From the NCBI RefSeq assembly GCF_005860805.1, contig NZ_VCEJ01000008.1:186001-250000 (forward strand): a stretch of 64,000 nucleotides of DNA, in the 5' to 3' direction. The DNA comes from Dyadobacter luticola. Lineage in GTDB: Bacteria; Bacteroidota; Bacteroidia; Cytophagales; Spirosomataceae. A model generated the notes under the pieces. The model did no database searches and was not told the DNA's origin. It worked only from the letters and a program-made list of their open reading frames with translations. Each line of letters opens with the position of its first letter. The first letter of the stretch is position 1. Both the position numbers and the translations under genes were made by a program. Shown in pieces: positions 26,363-34,500 of the stretch.

Positions 26363-28735
26363 ATGAAAATAAAACTATTAAAGTACTCAGCGTTCTGTAT
26401 GTTCCTCTTCCTGAGCCTGACTTCCCTGGCGCAGAGCCGACACACCGTCAGCGGGTTTGTGAAAGATGCTACCAATGGTGAAGGACTTATCGGCGTATCG
26501 GTATATGTCCGCGAAGCCGAGACCGGCGTGGTGACCAATCCGTATGGATTTTACTCGCTCACGCTGCCCGACGGAAATTACACGCTTGTTTTCAGCTATA
26601 TAGGTTACCAAAAAACGACCAAGAATGTCGTTTTGGATGCCGACAAGACGGTGAGCCTCGAACTGGCGGACGAAAGTAATGAGTTGCAGGAAGTGACGAT
26701 TTCGACCCAGAAAGAAGACGAGAATGTGCGCGGGATCGAAATGTCGGTCAATAAAGTGGAGATGAAAACGATCCGGAAAATGCCCGCGCTGCTCGGCGAG
26801 GTGGATTTGATCCGCAGTATCCAGCTTTTGCCCGGGGTAACTACCGTGGGTGAAGGTGCTTCGGGTTTTAATGTACGGGGTGGCGATATTTCACAAAACC
26901 TGGTGCTGCTCGACGAGGCGCCGGTTTACAATTCTTCCCACCTTTTCGGGTTTTTCTCGGTGTTCAATCCCGATGCGGTGAAAGATGTGAAGCTGATCAA
27001 AGGTGGTATCCCGGCGCAATATGGCGGACGGATTTCGTCGATCCTCGATGTGCGGATGAAGGAGGGTAACTCTAAAAAACGGGAGATCAATGGAGGTATC
27101 GGGTCGATTTTTTCAAGATTAACTTACGAGCAGCCTTTTGCGAAAGGAAAAGGATCATTTATCGTGGCGGGCCGGCGGTCATACATTGACATTCTTGCCA
27201 AGCCATTTTTAAACTCCGACCTGAAAGATTCGAAATTCTATTTCTATGACCTGACGGCCAAAGTGAACTATCAGCTGGGCAACAAGGATACATTCTACGC
27301 CTCGGGATATTTTGGTAAAGATGTTTTCGGCGGCGGCGATTTTGGTTTCGGCTGGGGGAATGCGACGGCTACGGCGCGCTGGAACCACATTTTTTCCAAC
27401 AAGCTTTTTATGAACCTGACGGGTTATTACAGTAACTACGATTATTCCTTGGGCCAAAATCAAAACAAACCCGACGCAAAGGATAAGTTCGACTGGAAAT
27501 CCAAGATCATCAGCAAGAGCATTAAGCCCGATTTTACGTTTTACATTACCCCCAAAAACCAGCTGACATTTGGCGGACAATACATTTATTATGATACCCG
27601 CCCTGGAAAAGCCATCGCTGTTTCGGAGGGTGAAAACACCGATATCAGCCTCGAACCGAGATATGCAGACGAGTCGGCCCTATACATTGGAAATGAGCAA
27701 AAACTCACCGACCGCATTTCCCTGCAATATGGTATCCGCTACTCCTATTTCAGAAGCTTGGGCCCGGGGACGGAATATCAGTATCAAGAAACCGTAAAAG
27801 GCCAGCGGAAAGATCCGGTTTTTCCAGGTACAGAATATAAAAAGGGCGATGTGATCAAAAGCTACGGAAACTGGGAGCCGCGCGCTTCGATTAATGTGGG
27901 TATCAGCTCAACCGCTTCTATTAAAGCAAGTTATAACCGCACGGCGCAATATCTGCACTTATTATCGAATACCGCAGCGAGCTCGCCGCTGGATGTCTGG
28001 ACATTGAGCTCTCAAAACATTCAGCCCGAAAAGGCGGATCAGGTTGCGCTGGGCTGGTTTCAAAATTTCAAGGATAATACTTACGAGGCGTCGGTGGAAG
28101 TTTATTACAAAAAGCTTTATAACCAGATCGATTACGTGCCAGGCTCAGATCTGCTGCTGAACCAGTACGTCGCAGGAGATCTGCTTTTCGGTAAAGGCCG
28201 GGCTTACGGCGCAGAGTTTTATTTAAAGAAAAACAAAGGAAAACTGACCGGCTGGGTGAGTTACACTTTGTCCAGAACAGAACGGATGGTGGAGACGATC
28301 AATAACAGTAAATGGTATCCGGCCAGGTTCGATAAGCCGCACATTTTCACTTCTGTCGCGATTTATGATTTGACAAAACGACTTTCGCTGTCGGCGAACT
28401 TCACAATTACCTCGGGTACGCCAGCTACATTCCCGACCAACCGCTACGAGTGGGGTGGCTGGCCGATCGGCAACAATTATGACGGCGCAAGAAATAACAA
28501 CCGCATCCCGGCCTATCACCGCCTCGACCTTGCTGCGACATTAAAAACGAAGAGAAAGCTTTTCAAAGTAGGGGAAAGCGAGTGGGTATTTTCGGTATAT
28601 AATGTATACAACCGGCGCAATCCGTTCTCGGTGTATACCCGCGCCAATGAGGATACACCGCTTAAAACAGAGGCAGTTCGTTATGCGGTGATTGGAAATT
28701 TCATCCCCGCAGTCACCTATAACTTCAAATTTTAG
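26363..28735 (+). CDS. TonB-dependent outer-membrane receptor with carboxypeptidase-regulatory-like N-domain
   Basis: 790 residues: signal peptide (about 1-23, '...SLAQS'), a carboxypeptidase D regulatory-like beta-sandwich (about 27-110, 'HTVSGFVKDATNGEGLIGVSVYVREAETGVVTNPYGFYSLTLPDGNYTL' region), a plug domain (about 130-230, 'LPGVTTVGEGASGFNVRGGDISQNLVLLDEAPVYNSSHLFGFFSVF') and a beta-barrel ending in Phe ('...YNFKF'). It is followed after 9 bp by a DUF4249 lipoprotein, a frequent partner of this SusC-unlike receptor class. Substrate unknown; no glycan genes adjoin it. Confidence 0.92.
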   Translation: MKIKLLKYSAFCMFLFLSLTSLAQSRHTVSGFVKDATNGEGLIGVSVYVREAETGVVTNPYGFYSLTLPDGNYTLVFSYIGYQKTTKNVVLDADKTVSLELADESNELQEVTISTQKEDENVRGIEMSVNKVEMKTIRKMPALLGEVDLIRSIQLLPGVTTVGEGASGFNVRGGDISQNLVLLDEAPVYNSSHLFGFFSVFNPDAVKDVKLIKGGIPAQYGGRISSILDVRMKEGNSKKREINGGIGSIFSRLTYEQPFAKGKGSFIVAGRRSYIDILAKPFLNSDLKDSKFYFYDLTAKVNYQLGNKDTFYASGYFGKDVFGGGDFGFGWGNATATARWNHIFSNKLFMNLTGYYSNYDYSLGQNQNKPDAKDKFDWKSKIISKSIKPDFTFYITPKNQLTFGGQYIYYDTRPGKAIAVSEGENTDISLEPRYADESALYIGNEQKLTDRISLQYGIRYSYFRSLGPGTEYQYQETVKGQRKDPVFPGTEYKKGDVIKSYGNWEPRASINVGISSTASIKASYNRTAQYLHLLSNTAASSPLDVWTLSSQNIQPEKADQVALGWFQNFKDNTYEASVEVYYKKLYNQIDYVPGSDLLLNQYVAGDLLFGKGRAYGAEFYLKKNKGKLTGWVSYTLSRTERMVETINNSKWYPARFDKPHIFTSVAIYDLTKRLSLSANFTITSGTPATFPTNRYEWGGWPIGNNYDGARNNNRIPAYHRLDLAATLKTKRKLFKVGESEWVFSVYNVYNRRNPFSVYTRANEDTPLKTEAVRYAVIGNFIPAVTYNFKF

Positions 28736-28744
28736 CTATTAGCC

Positions 28745-29665
28745 ATGATCAAAAATTTCAAAAAATTCATCTACCCTATCATTGCATTGACCGGCTTCGC
28801 ACTTGTGAGTTGCGAAGATGTAATCGACCTGGATACCGCCACCGGCCCCACGCAGCTGGTAGTCGAAGGCTGGATTACCGACCAGCCCGGCACGCAGACG
28901 ATTAAGCTCAGCTGGTCTTCGGCCTATTTTGACAATACCACGCCGAAACCGGTGCTGGGAGCCACTGTAACCGTGACCGATAACCTGGGGAAAGTGTACC
29001 AGTTTGAAGATCTTGCCGGAAATGGCAACTATACCTGGGGCAAAACCAATGCCGACACGATGGGAAAAGTAGGCCGCACCTACGCGCTGAAAATTACCAG
29101 CGAAGCCGACATTTATACCGCAACCACCGAATTGAAGCGTGTGCCAAAAGTGGATTCAGTGGTTTATACCAATGAAAAATTGCCTTTTGAACCAGATAAA
29201 GGCCCCCGGCAAGGCTACATCGCCGAATTTTATGCCCGCGATTTTGTCGGTGCAGGAGATACTTACTGGATCAAACCGGTGATTAATGGTAAGCCTGTGG
29301 TGGACAAAGCGACGAACATTTCCATCGCATACGATGCTGCATTCAGCGCAGGCGCACCGTCGGACGGGTTGATTTTTATCCTGCCAATCCGGCAATCAAT
29401 CACGACGGATAGTTTGTACTCGGCCGGGGCGAATGTAGGCGTGGAGCTGCACAGCATTACCCATGAAACATTCGATTATTTGAGCCAGATCCAGGAGCAG
29501 GCGCAAAATGGCGGGTTGTTTGCGACGCCGATTTCCAATGTTAAATCCAATGTTGTCAATACCAATCCAAATGGCAAAGCCGCGCTCGGATTCTTCGGGG
29601 CATCGGCTGTAAGTCGGATGACGACTATCATTGATCCGGAAAAAGCGCGCCCTGACGACAATTAA
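28745..29665 (+). CDS. DUF4249 lipoprotein, receptor partner
   Basis: 306 residues with a lipoprotein signal peptide ending 'ALVSC' (Cys23) and then 'EDVIDLD'. The mature part has 'LVVEGWITDQPGTQTIKLSWSSAYFDN' and 'PVLGATVTVTDNLGKVYQFEDLAGNGNYTW', the beta-rich pattern of DUF4249, a family usually encoded next to TonB-dependent receptors in Bacteroidota. Probably an outer-membrane lipoprotein lid or accessory of the upstream receptor; that role is inferred from context. The pair ends in a terminator at 29689-29724. Confidence 0.85.
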   Translation: MIKNFKKFIYPIIALTGFALVSCEDVIDLDTATGPTQLVVEGWITDQPGTQTIKLSWSSAYFDNTTPKPVLGATVTVTDNLGKVYQFEDLAGNGNYTWGKTNADTMGKVGRTYALKITSEADIYTATTELKRVPKVDSVVYTNEKLPFEPDKGPRQGYIAEFYARDFVGAGDTYWIKPVINGKPVVDKATNISIAYDAAFSAGAPSDGLIFILPIRQSITTDSLYSAGANVGVELHSITHETFDYLSQIQEQAQNGGLFATPISNVKSNVVNTNPNGKAALGFFGASAVSRMTTIIDPEKARPDDN

Positions 29666-29688
29666 TCCCGATTTCTGACGTAACTGAT

Positions 29689-29724
29689 CCACTGGTAAAC
29701 CCTGATTTGCCAGTGGATTTTTTG
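29689..29724 (+). terminator. Terminator after the receptor/DUF4249 pair
   Basis: Stem CCACTGG/CCAGTGG (29689-29695 with 29710-29716) followed by ATTTTTTG, 23 bp after the DUF4249 gene. Confidence 0.75.
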
Positions 29725-29759
29725 TTATATTTCAATTTGAAAACCAAGAAGAAAAAGCC

Positions 29760-30875
29760 ATGAAAAAGATAATGCTCCTCCTCGCCTGTCTGCCCTTATT
29801 TGTACATGCCCAGAAACGTCCGCGGGAAATGGGTATCAAGATCGGCGTGCTGCCTACCGGCGAGATGAATGCGATTACGGATGTGGCGGGTGTGAAAGTG
29901 GGGCAGGTAACACTTATTGAAGGCGCAGATGTGCGTACAGGTGTCACTGCGATCCTGCCGCACGATGGCAATCTTTTTCAGCAAAAGGTTTTGGCGGCGA
30001 TGTACATTGGAAACGGTTTTGGAAAGCTGGCAGGCTACTCGCAGGTGGAGGAGCTGGGCACGATGGAGTCGCCGATTGTTTTGACCAATACATTAAATGT
30101 CCCCACCGCTGCCGACGCGATCATCGACTGGACGCTCGCGCAAAAAGGAAATGAGAATGTGCGTTCCGTCAATCCCGTCGTGGGCGAAACCAATGATGGG
30201 TTTTTGAATGACATTCGCGGCAGACATGTGCGGAAAGAGCACGTTTTGAATGCGCTGGCGCAAGCCGAAAATGGCATGGTCGCCGAAGGAAATGTGGGCG
30301 CTGGCACAGGTACGGTTTGTTTCGGCTGGAAAGGGGGAATTGGGACTTCTTCCAGAAAGCTGCCTGAAAAGCTGGGCGGTTATACCGTTGGTGTGCTGGT
30401 GCAAACCAATTTTGGGGGTGTTTTAAAAGTAAATGGCGTCCCGGTCGGTGAGGAACTGGGCAGCTATGCCTTCAAAGAGTCACTGGATAAATCTTCTGAT
30501 GGTTCCTGCATGATCGTCGTGGCCACCAATGCGCCCCTCGACGCTCGTAACCTGAAACGTCTTGCCAAAAGAGCTGTGATGGGTCTGGCCCAAACCGGCG
30601 GCATTGCTTCCAACAGCAGCGGCGATTATGTTATCGCATTTTCTACGGTCAACCGTGTCATGCACGAAGCGCCGGAACCCACATTTGCCTCCAATTTTCT
30701 CCACAACAATTTCGTCTCCCCGCTCTTCCTGGCCACCATCGAGGCCACCGAAGAAGCCATCATCAACTCCCTCTTCATGGCCAAAACCACCGAAGGCACC
30801 CAGGGACACAAGGTAGAAGAGCTGCCGAAGGATAAGGTAATGGAAATGATGAAGAAGTATGGGAGGGTGAAGTAA
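29760..30875 (+). CDS. P1 family (DmpA-like, S58) aminopeptidase, exported
   Basis: 371 residues with a signal peptide ending at 'FVHAQ'. The mature protein follows the DmpA/P1 family: 'NAITDVAGVKVGQVTLIEG', 'RTGVTAILPHDG', 'TNTLNVPTAADAIIDW', 'VVGETNDGFLND' and 'EGNVGAGTGTVCFGWKGGIGTSSRKL', where the Gly-(Thr/Ser) junction in 'GGIGTSSR' is the expected autoproteolysis and N-terminal nucleophile site. 'MIVVATNAPLDARNLKRLAKRA' and 'SNSSGDYVIAFST' are late family blocks. Such enzymes act as beta- or D/L-aminopeptidases in the periplasm. Its own promoter is not obvious. Confidence 0.9.
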   Translation: MKKIMLLLACLPLFVHAQKRPREMGIKIGVLPTGEMNAITDVAGVKVGQVTLIEGADVRTGVTAILPHDGNLFQQKVLAAMYIGNGFGKLAGYSQVEELGTMESPIVLTNTLNVPTAADAIIDWTLAQKGNENVRSVNPVVGETNDGFLNDIRGRHVRKEHVLNALAQAENGMVAEGNVGAGTGTVCFGWKGGIGTSSRKLPEKLGGYTVGVLVQTNFGGVLKVNGVPVGEELGSYAFKESLDKSSDGSCMIVVATNAPLDARNLKRLAKRAVMGLAQTGGIASNSSGDYVIAFSTVNRVMHEAPEPTFASNFLHNNFVSPLFLATIEATEEAIINSLFMAKTTEGTQGHKVEELPKDKVMEMMKKYGRVK

Positions 30876-31224
30876 TAGTGGTCATTGGGTCATTTGTTGT
30901 CAGGTGTTGTCAGGTTTTGTTTTGGAGTAGAACAATACCTGACTAGACTTGACTATACTTGACAACAAATGACTTTTGTAACCAATGTTACCAAATTGTT
31001 AAAACGTATACACACCTTAGTCAGTGTTAGCCCCTAAGTGTTTACCTTATAGTTGAATTCCCTGAGCGAAATGTTTTCAGGAATGAGGATAATTTGCTTA
31101 ATTATCAGGCTTTTAACTAAATCAAGTAATCTTACTTGGCCTTTCCTGTACTTTCACGTATTGACGCCGGGTATGTGCAAGGGCTATCTTTGAACTCCTA
31201 AATCCACACTCAACCCCGAACCTG
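30876..31224 (+). promoter_or_regulatory. 349-bp gap: GTCA-unit hairpin, then promoter of the T6SS-side regulator
   Basis: The left part is repeat copy 2 (30878-30977). The right part holds a good Bacteroidota promoter: TTG (31161-31163), a 21-bp spacer and TATCTTTG (31185-31192, exact TAnnTTTG), 33 bp before the LuxR-type gene. The stretch between them is AT-rich without a convincing gene. Confidence 0.65.
30878..30977. repeat. Long imperfect hairpin of 10-bp GTCA-type units (copy 2)
   Basis: Begins 3 bp after the P1 peptidase stop codon. Left arm with GTCATTTGTT, GTCAGGTGTT and GTCAGGTTTT; right arm with the complementary CCTGACTAGA, CTTGACTATA and CTTGACAACA series, joined by an A/T-G loop near 30920-30931. 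It closely resembles the copy after secA. Confidence 0.75.
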
Positions 31225-31875
31225 ATGGAGCAGTCAATTACTCACGCGTGCCTCGTTCATCCCCACCCGCTTGAATGCGAAGCGGTAGCGGAATGGCTCA
31301 GAAGAAGATCCCACATAGAACTGGTAGGTAAGTGCAATAACCTTGAACAAATTACACAGCTGCCTTACTTAAAAGAAGTTGACATTGTAGTTGTTTTCGC
31401 GCACCACGCCGAGCGCACTGCCGATCAGATATTGAAAATCAGAAAGTTATATCCCCGGTTAAAGTTTTTATTACTTGCACCCACACCTTCGGCCGAGTCT
31501 GTGCGGGAAGTGGTCCGCTCCGGCGTGAGCGGTTATATCGTATTTGAAGCCGAGCTCGACGAGTGGGAGCGTGCTATCCGAGCGGTCTCCGAAGGCAAGG
31601 TTTATTACGGTCAGGAAATCATGATGAAGCTGGCGGAATCTTCTCTTGACAACTTTATGCAGGAACCGGCTCCTACCACACGCGATTTTTTGAGTAAAAG
31701 AGAAGTAGAAATCCTCCGGCTCGTAGCCAGTGAATACTCTACAAACCGCATTGCAAACGAACTTTGCATCAGCGATAAAACGGTTGAGACGCATCGCAGA
31801 AATCTTTTTCACAAGCTCGGCGTCAAAAATTCGGTTGGACTTACGAAGATCGCCGTCCGCATGGGCGTAGTTTGA
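31225..31875 (+). CDS. LuxR/NarL-type regulator with degenerate receiver domain
   Basis: 216 residues. The C-terminal DNA-binding domain is intact: 'LSKREVEILRLVASEYSTNRIANELCISDKTVETHRRNLFHKLGVKN'. The N-terminal half aligns with a NarL-type receiver, but every phosphorylation residue is replaced. The acidic pair is His12-Pro13 ('LVHPHPLE' against LVDDHPLV), the phospho-acceptor Asp is Phe58 ('VDIVVVFAH'), the conserved Thr is Ala, and the switch Lys is Phe ('GYIVFEAE'). It is thus a pseudo-receiver, probably controlled by ligand, partner or abundance and not by a kinase. It is the first gene before the T6SS genes and has a clear promoter; control of the locus is inferred from position. Confidence 0.85.
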   Translation: MEQSITHACLVHPHPLECEAVAEWLRRRSHIELVGKCNNLEQITQLPYLKEVDIVVVFAHHAERTADQILKIRKLYPRLKFLLLAPTPSAESVREVVRSGVSGYIVFEAELDEWERAIRAVSEGKVYYGQEIMMKLAESSLDNFMQEPAPTTRDFLSKREVEILRLVASEYSTNRIANELCISDKTVETHRRNLFHKLGVKNSVGLTKIAVRMGVV

Positions 31876-31930
31876 TTTGCCTGAACGCTTCATGGGAAAC
31901 CATTAGAAGAACCCTTAAAACGGAAAAGTA

Positions 31931-31964
31931 AAATCAGGGTTTTTCTTTAAAAAAATCAGGGTTT
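31931..31964 (+). promoter_or_regulatory. Two direct repeats AAATCAGGGTTT spaced by two helical turns
   Basis: AAATCAGGGTTT occurs at 31931-31942 and again at 31953-31964, start-to-start distance 22 bp, 55 bp before the stand-alone HTH gene. The reverse complement of its core (AAACCCTGAT) lies at 39097-39106 upstream of the envelope genes. Same-face direct repeats suggest a protein-binding site, possibly for the adjacent LuxR-type proteins. Tentative. Confidence 0.35.
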
Positions 31965-32019
31965 CCGTCGATTGAATCAGCAGCGGCCATCAGGCAATTT
32001 TGTCAGCGAATTTTTAACA

Positions 32020-32202
32020 ATGGAACTGACCCAGCGCGAGAAAGAAATTCTGGACCTCATTATGGACGAGCTAAGTTCCAAGGAGATCGCAGAGAAACTG
32101 AAAGTAAGCGTTTCGACGGTAGAGGCTTATCGCAGGAGCCTGTTCAGAAAGTTCGGTGTACGTTCGGTGATTGGCCTGGTAAAGGCAGCGATGAAAATGT
32201 AG
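32020..32202 (+). CDS. Stand-alone LuxR-type HTH protein
   Basis: 60 residues from the ATG at 32020 (a TTG at 31972 would add 16). The whole protein is a GerE/LuxR helix-turn-helix: 'ELTQREKEILDLIMDELSSKEIAEKLKVSVSTVEAYRRSLFRKFGVRSVIGLVKAAMKM'-type pattern. There is no receiver or sensor domain, so it resembles a GerE-like mini-regulator. It sits between the pseudo-receiver regulator and tssK, 24 bp before the latter, and could form heterodimers with, or antagonise, its neighbour. That interaction is a hypothesis. Confidence 0.8.
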   Translation: MELTQREKEILDLIMDELSSKEIAEKLKVSVSTVEAYRRSLFRKFGVRSVIGLVKAAMKM

Positions 32203-32226
32203 CACTCACGAAATTTAGCATGTAGT

Positions 32227-33390
32227 ATGGCAGATGTCCGCCACCTGGCAGTGAATTGGGTCGATGGGATGAAGATCTCGAAACAACATTTTGTTGACAC
32301 GGATCATTATCACTCCGACCAGTTAAGACGTGGACAAGCTGCCTCTCAAACTCCGCTCAGTTATGGTTTGCTGATTCCTGCTGACGGTGACGAGTCGATT
32401 GAAATGCAGATTTTGGGCGATGCAAGCCAGCAGATCAGGATACGCATTGATCAGTGTCAGGCAGTGGCGCCGGATGGAAGCCATTTCGACGTGGTTGCTT
32501 CGGATGAACTGAAACTGGATACCTCGCTCAATCAGGTGATCGAGCAGTATCATTTACCCCCTGGAAAGAATATTACGCTTTATTTGGTACTGAGTGTCAG
32601 TTTGTTTGAAAGAAAACAAGTAGGTAACCCGCTGGAAAGTGAGATTCCGGTGAGGCATCCCAACACATTGCCTGCTTACCGCATTAACCTGGTGCCTGCC
32701 GAAATGATCGATACCGGGCAGTGGGGCGGACCGGCTTTAATTATCGGAAAGCTGGATTACAGCAATGCAGAGCTCAAAGTTGCACGCGATTTTATCCCCG
32801 CCTCGAAAGCGGTAAAAAGCCATAAAGGCCTGAGAGAGTGGTACAACCGGTTTGGAGGATATCTTAATGACATTGAAACATACTCCTTCCGTATCATTCA
32901 AAAAATTAAGACAAAAAGCCAGAAAAGTACCTTGTCCGACAGTGTACAGCTGATGGTCGAAAGGCTGGTGAATGTGTTCTCTATGGTGAATGTATCGTAT
33001 CAGCGGACAGTACCTTTTGAGCCGCCGGTACAAATGGTCGTGAGCATGGTGCAGGCCGTACAAAGTATCCGCACGTCGCTGGAATGTTTGACGGACCGGG
33101 AAAAAGAGGAGCTGCTGGGTTACCTGGGCGAGTGGGCCGATGACTCACCGGGCAGTCTGGAAAAGCAGATCATGGCGGTCATTCAGGTAACATATAACCA
33201 CAATGATATCCTGCCCTGCCTGAAAACCATCGATACGTTTTACAGCATGTGGAGCGCATTGTTCCTGAAATTGAGTCAGTTGGAATTTATAGGAAAACGA
33301 AAAGGTCAGCAGGTGTTCATCATCGAAAGCCCGGTACACGAGCCGCCGGTGCAGCCGGAAAAGCCGAAATCACGGTGGAGTCCGCTGTAA
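32227..33390 (+). CDS. tssK: T6SS baseplate protein TssK
   Basis: 387 residues. TssK is the trimeric baseplate adaptor that links the wedge proteins (TssE, TssF, TssG) to the membrane complex. Recognised by the N-terminal 'VNWVDGMKISKQHFVDTDHYHSDQL' (compare V-x-W-x-(E/D)-G-(M/L)-x(4)-QHF of TssK), 'VARDFIPASKAV' at mid-protein and the helical C-terminal domain. A short proline-rich tail ends the protein. It opens the structural part of the locus, 24 bp after the HTH gene. The Bacteroidota form is somewhat shorter than proteobacterial TssK. Confidence 0.82.
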   Translation: MADVRHLAVNWVDGMKISKQHFVDTDHYHSDQLRRGQAASQTPLSYGLLIPADGDESIEMQILGDASQQIRIRIDQCQAVAPDGSHFDVVASDELKLDTSLNQVIEQYHLPPGKNITLYLVLSVSLFERKQVGNPLESEIPVRHPNTLPAYRINLVPAEMIDTGQWGGPALIIGKLDYSNAELKVARDFIPASKAVKSHKGLREWYNRFGGYLNDIETYSFRIIQKIKTKSQKSTLSDSVQLMVERLVNVFSMVNVSYQRTVPFEPPVQMVVSMVQAVQSIRTSLECLTDREKEELLGYLGEWADDSPGSLEKQIMAVIQVTYNHNDILPCLKTIDTFYSMWSALFLKLSQLEFIGKRKGQQVFIIESPVHEPPVQPEKPKSRWSPL

Positions 33391-33437
33391 ATAGCAACGC
33401 GTCTGGGGATACGGAATCCCTGATGCCGCCCCGCCTC

Positions 33438-33500
33438 CCGTCGGTTGAAACCGACGGAAAATGATAAAATAATTTGTTGACCGTTGGCTTCAGCCGACGG
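33438..33500. repeat. Two CCGTCGG-type palindromes between tssK and tssO
   Basis: CCGTCGGTTGAAACCGACGG (33438-33457, 8-bp arms plus ends) and CCGTTGGCTTCAGCCGACGG (33481-33500) are near-perfect palindromes of the same kind. A third related hairpin follows the Hcp gene at 48219-48243. They may act as weak terminators or mRNA-stabilising stems within the locus. Confidence 0.7.
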
Positions 33501-33518
33501 AAGTAGCACTAGGAAAAC

Positions 33519-34469
33519 ATGGAGCCAACCAACAAAAATCAGCGCAAAACTGCTATCGGCAAATTCGTCGGGATGTACCTGCTGTCGCTGACATTCCCGA
33601 TCCTGGGGGTGTACCTGCTGCTGCGCGTGCCGGGCTCGGTGGGTGAGTCGGAGACGAAGCGGTATAAGGAAATTGTCGATGAGCAAACCCCGATGCTGAC
33701 CGATGCGGATACATTGAGCAACATTTCAAAAAAGGTAATCCAGCTCGACGGCGCATATAGCAGCGCTACCGACGAAATGTCAAAAGCCACGGCACGGACG
33801 CAGCTGGTGGACATAGAAAGCCGGATCAACAGCATTATGAGCCATTTTAATGCATTGTCTACATCTGCTGCGCATGAACAAAACAAGCGGCTTTCGACTG
33901 GGATAGCAAAGCTGACAGAGGCATTGGTCACCTACCGGCAAACGATTTCAGAATTGCGCCGAACATTGGATAGTAAAGGGATCGACGTGCAAATGGTGAA
34001 TGATCTGCGGAATCAGATCAATATGAAAGACCTGGAAATCAAGAGTATGGAAAGACAGCTGCTGGCTGGTGCCGCAGCGGCAGGCGGTGGAGGCGGTGGC
34101 GGCGGGGCCGATAAAGAATTGCAGGCCAAACTTGCCAAAGCCGAAAAAGAACTGGACAGCTATAAATCCGGGAAATCGGGTGGTGGCGGTGGGGCGAGTG
34201 GCGACATTACGGCCATTCAAAAGCAGCTAGACGAATGTTTGTCAGCGAAAAACGGCACGGCGGTAACTTACCGGGAGTGGTTAAAATACTCGGAAGCAGA
34301 GGGTTATTATCAATTAATGACCCAAGGGAACCTCCGGAAAAACGACAGGAGGGTATATTACGACCAGGCGAAACAGATCTACGACGGACTTCAACTCTCC
34401 ACGGCCAACAAGGAGATGAAGGCAAAAGCAACAGAAAGGCTTATCAGTTTACAGAAAAATCAGCCGTAG
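33519..34469 (+). CDS. TssO-like T6SS membrane protein with Gly-rich linkers
   Basis: 316 residues. A short polar N-terminus 'EPTNKNQRKTAIGKF' is followed by one membrane segment (about 15-36), then 'LRVPGSVGESETKRYKEIVDEQ' and long helical/coiled-coil stretches. The N-terminal arrangement (polar tail, one span, 'VP' turn, helix) matches TssO, a component specific to Bacteroidota T6SS-iii loci. It is longer than the TssO proteins I know, because of two poly-glycine linkers (about 189-198 and 222-227) and a 75-residue C-terminal helical domain with 'YREWLKYSEAEGYYQLM'. Placed between tssK and tssH. TssO assignment is fairly likely, not certain. Confidence 0.68.
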   Translation: MEPTNKNQRKTAIGKFVGMYLLSLTFPILGVYLLLRVPGSVGESETKRYKEIVDEQTPMLTDADTLSNISKKVIQLDGAYSSATDEMSKATARTQLVDIESRINSIMSHFNALSTSAAHEQNKRLSTGIAKLTEALVTYRQTISELRRTLDSKGIDVQMVNDLRNQINMKDLEIKSMERQLLAGAAAAGGGGGGGGADKELQAKLAKAEKELDSYKSGKSGGGGGASGDITAIQKQLDECLSAKNGTAVTYREWLKYSEAEGYYQLMTQGNLRKNDRRVYYDQAKQIYDGLQLSTANKEMKAKATERLISLQKNQP

Positions 34470-34500
34470 CGGCACACCAACTTTCTTTCATTTTATTCAA

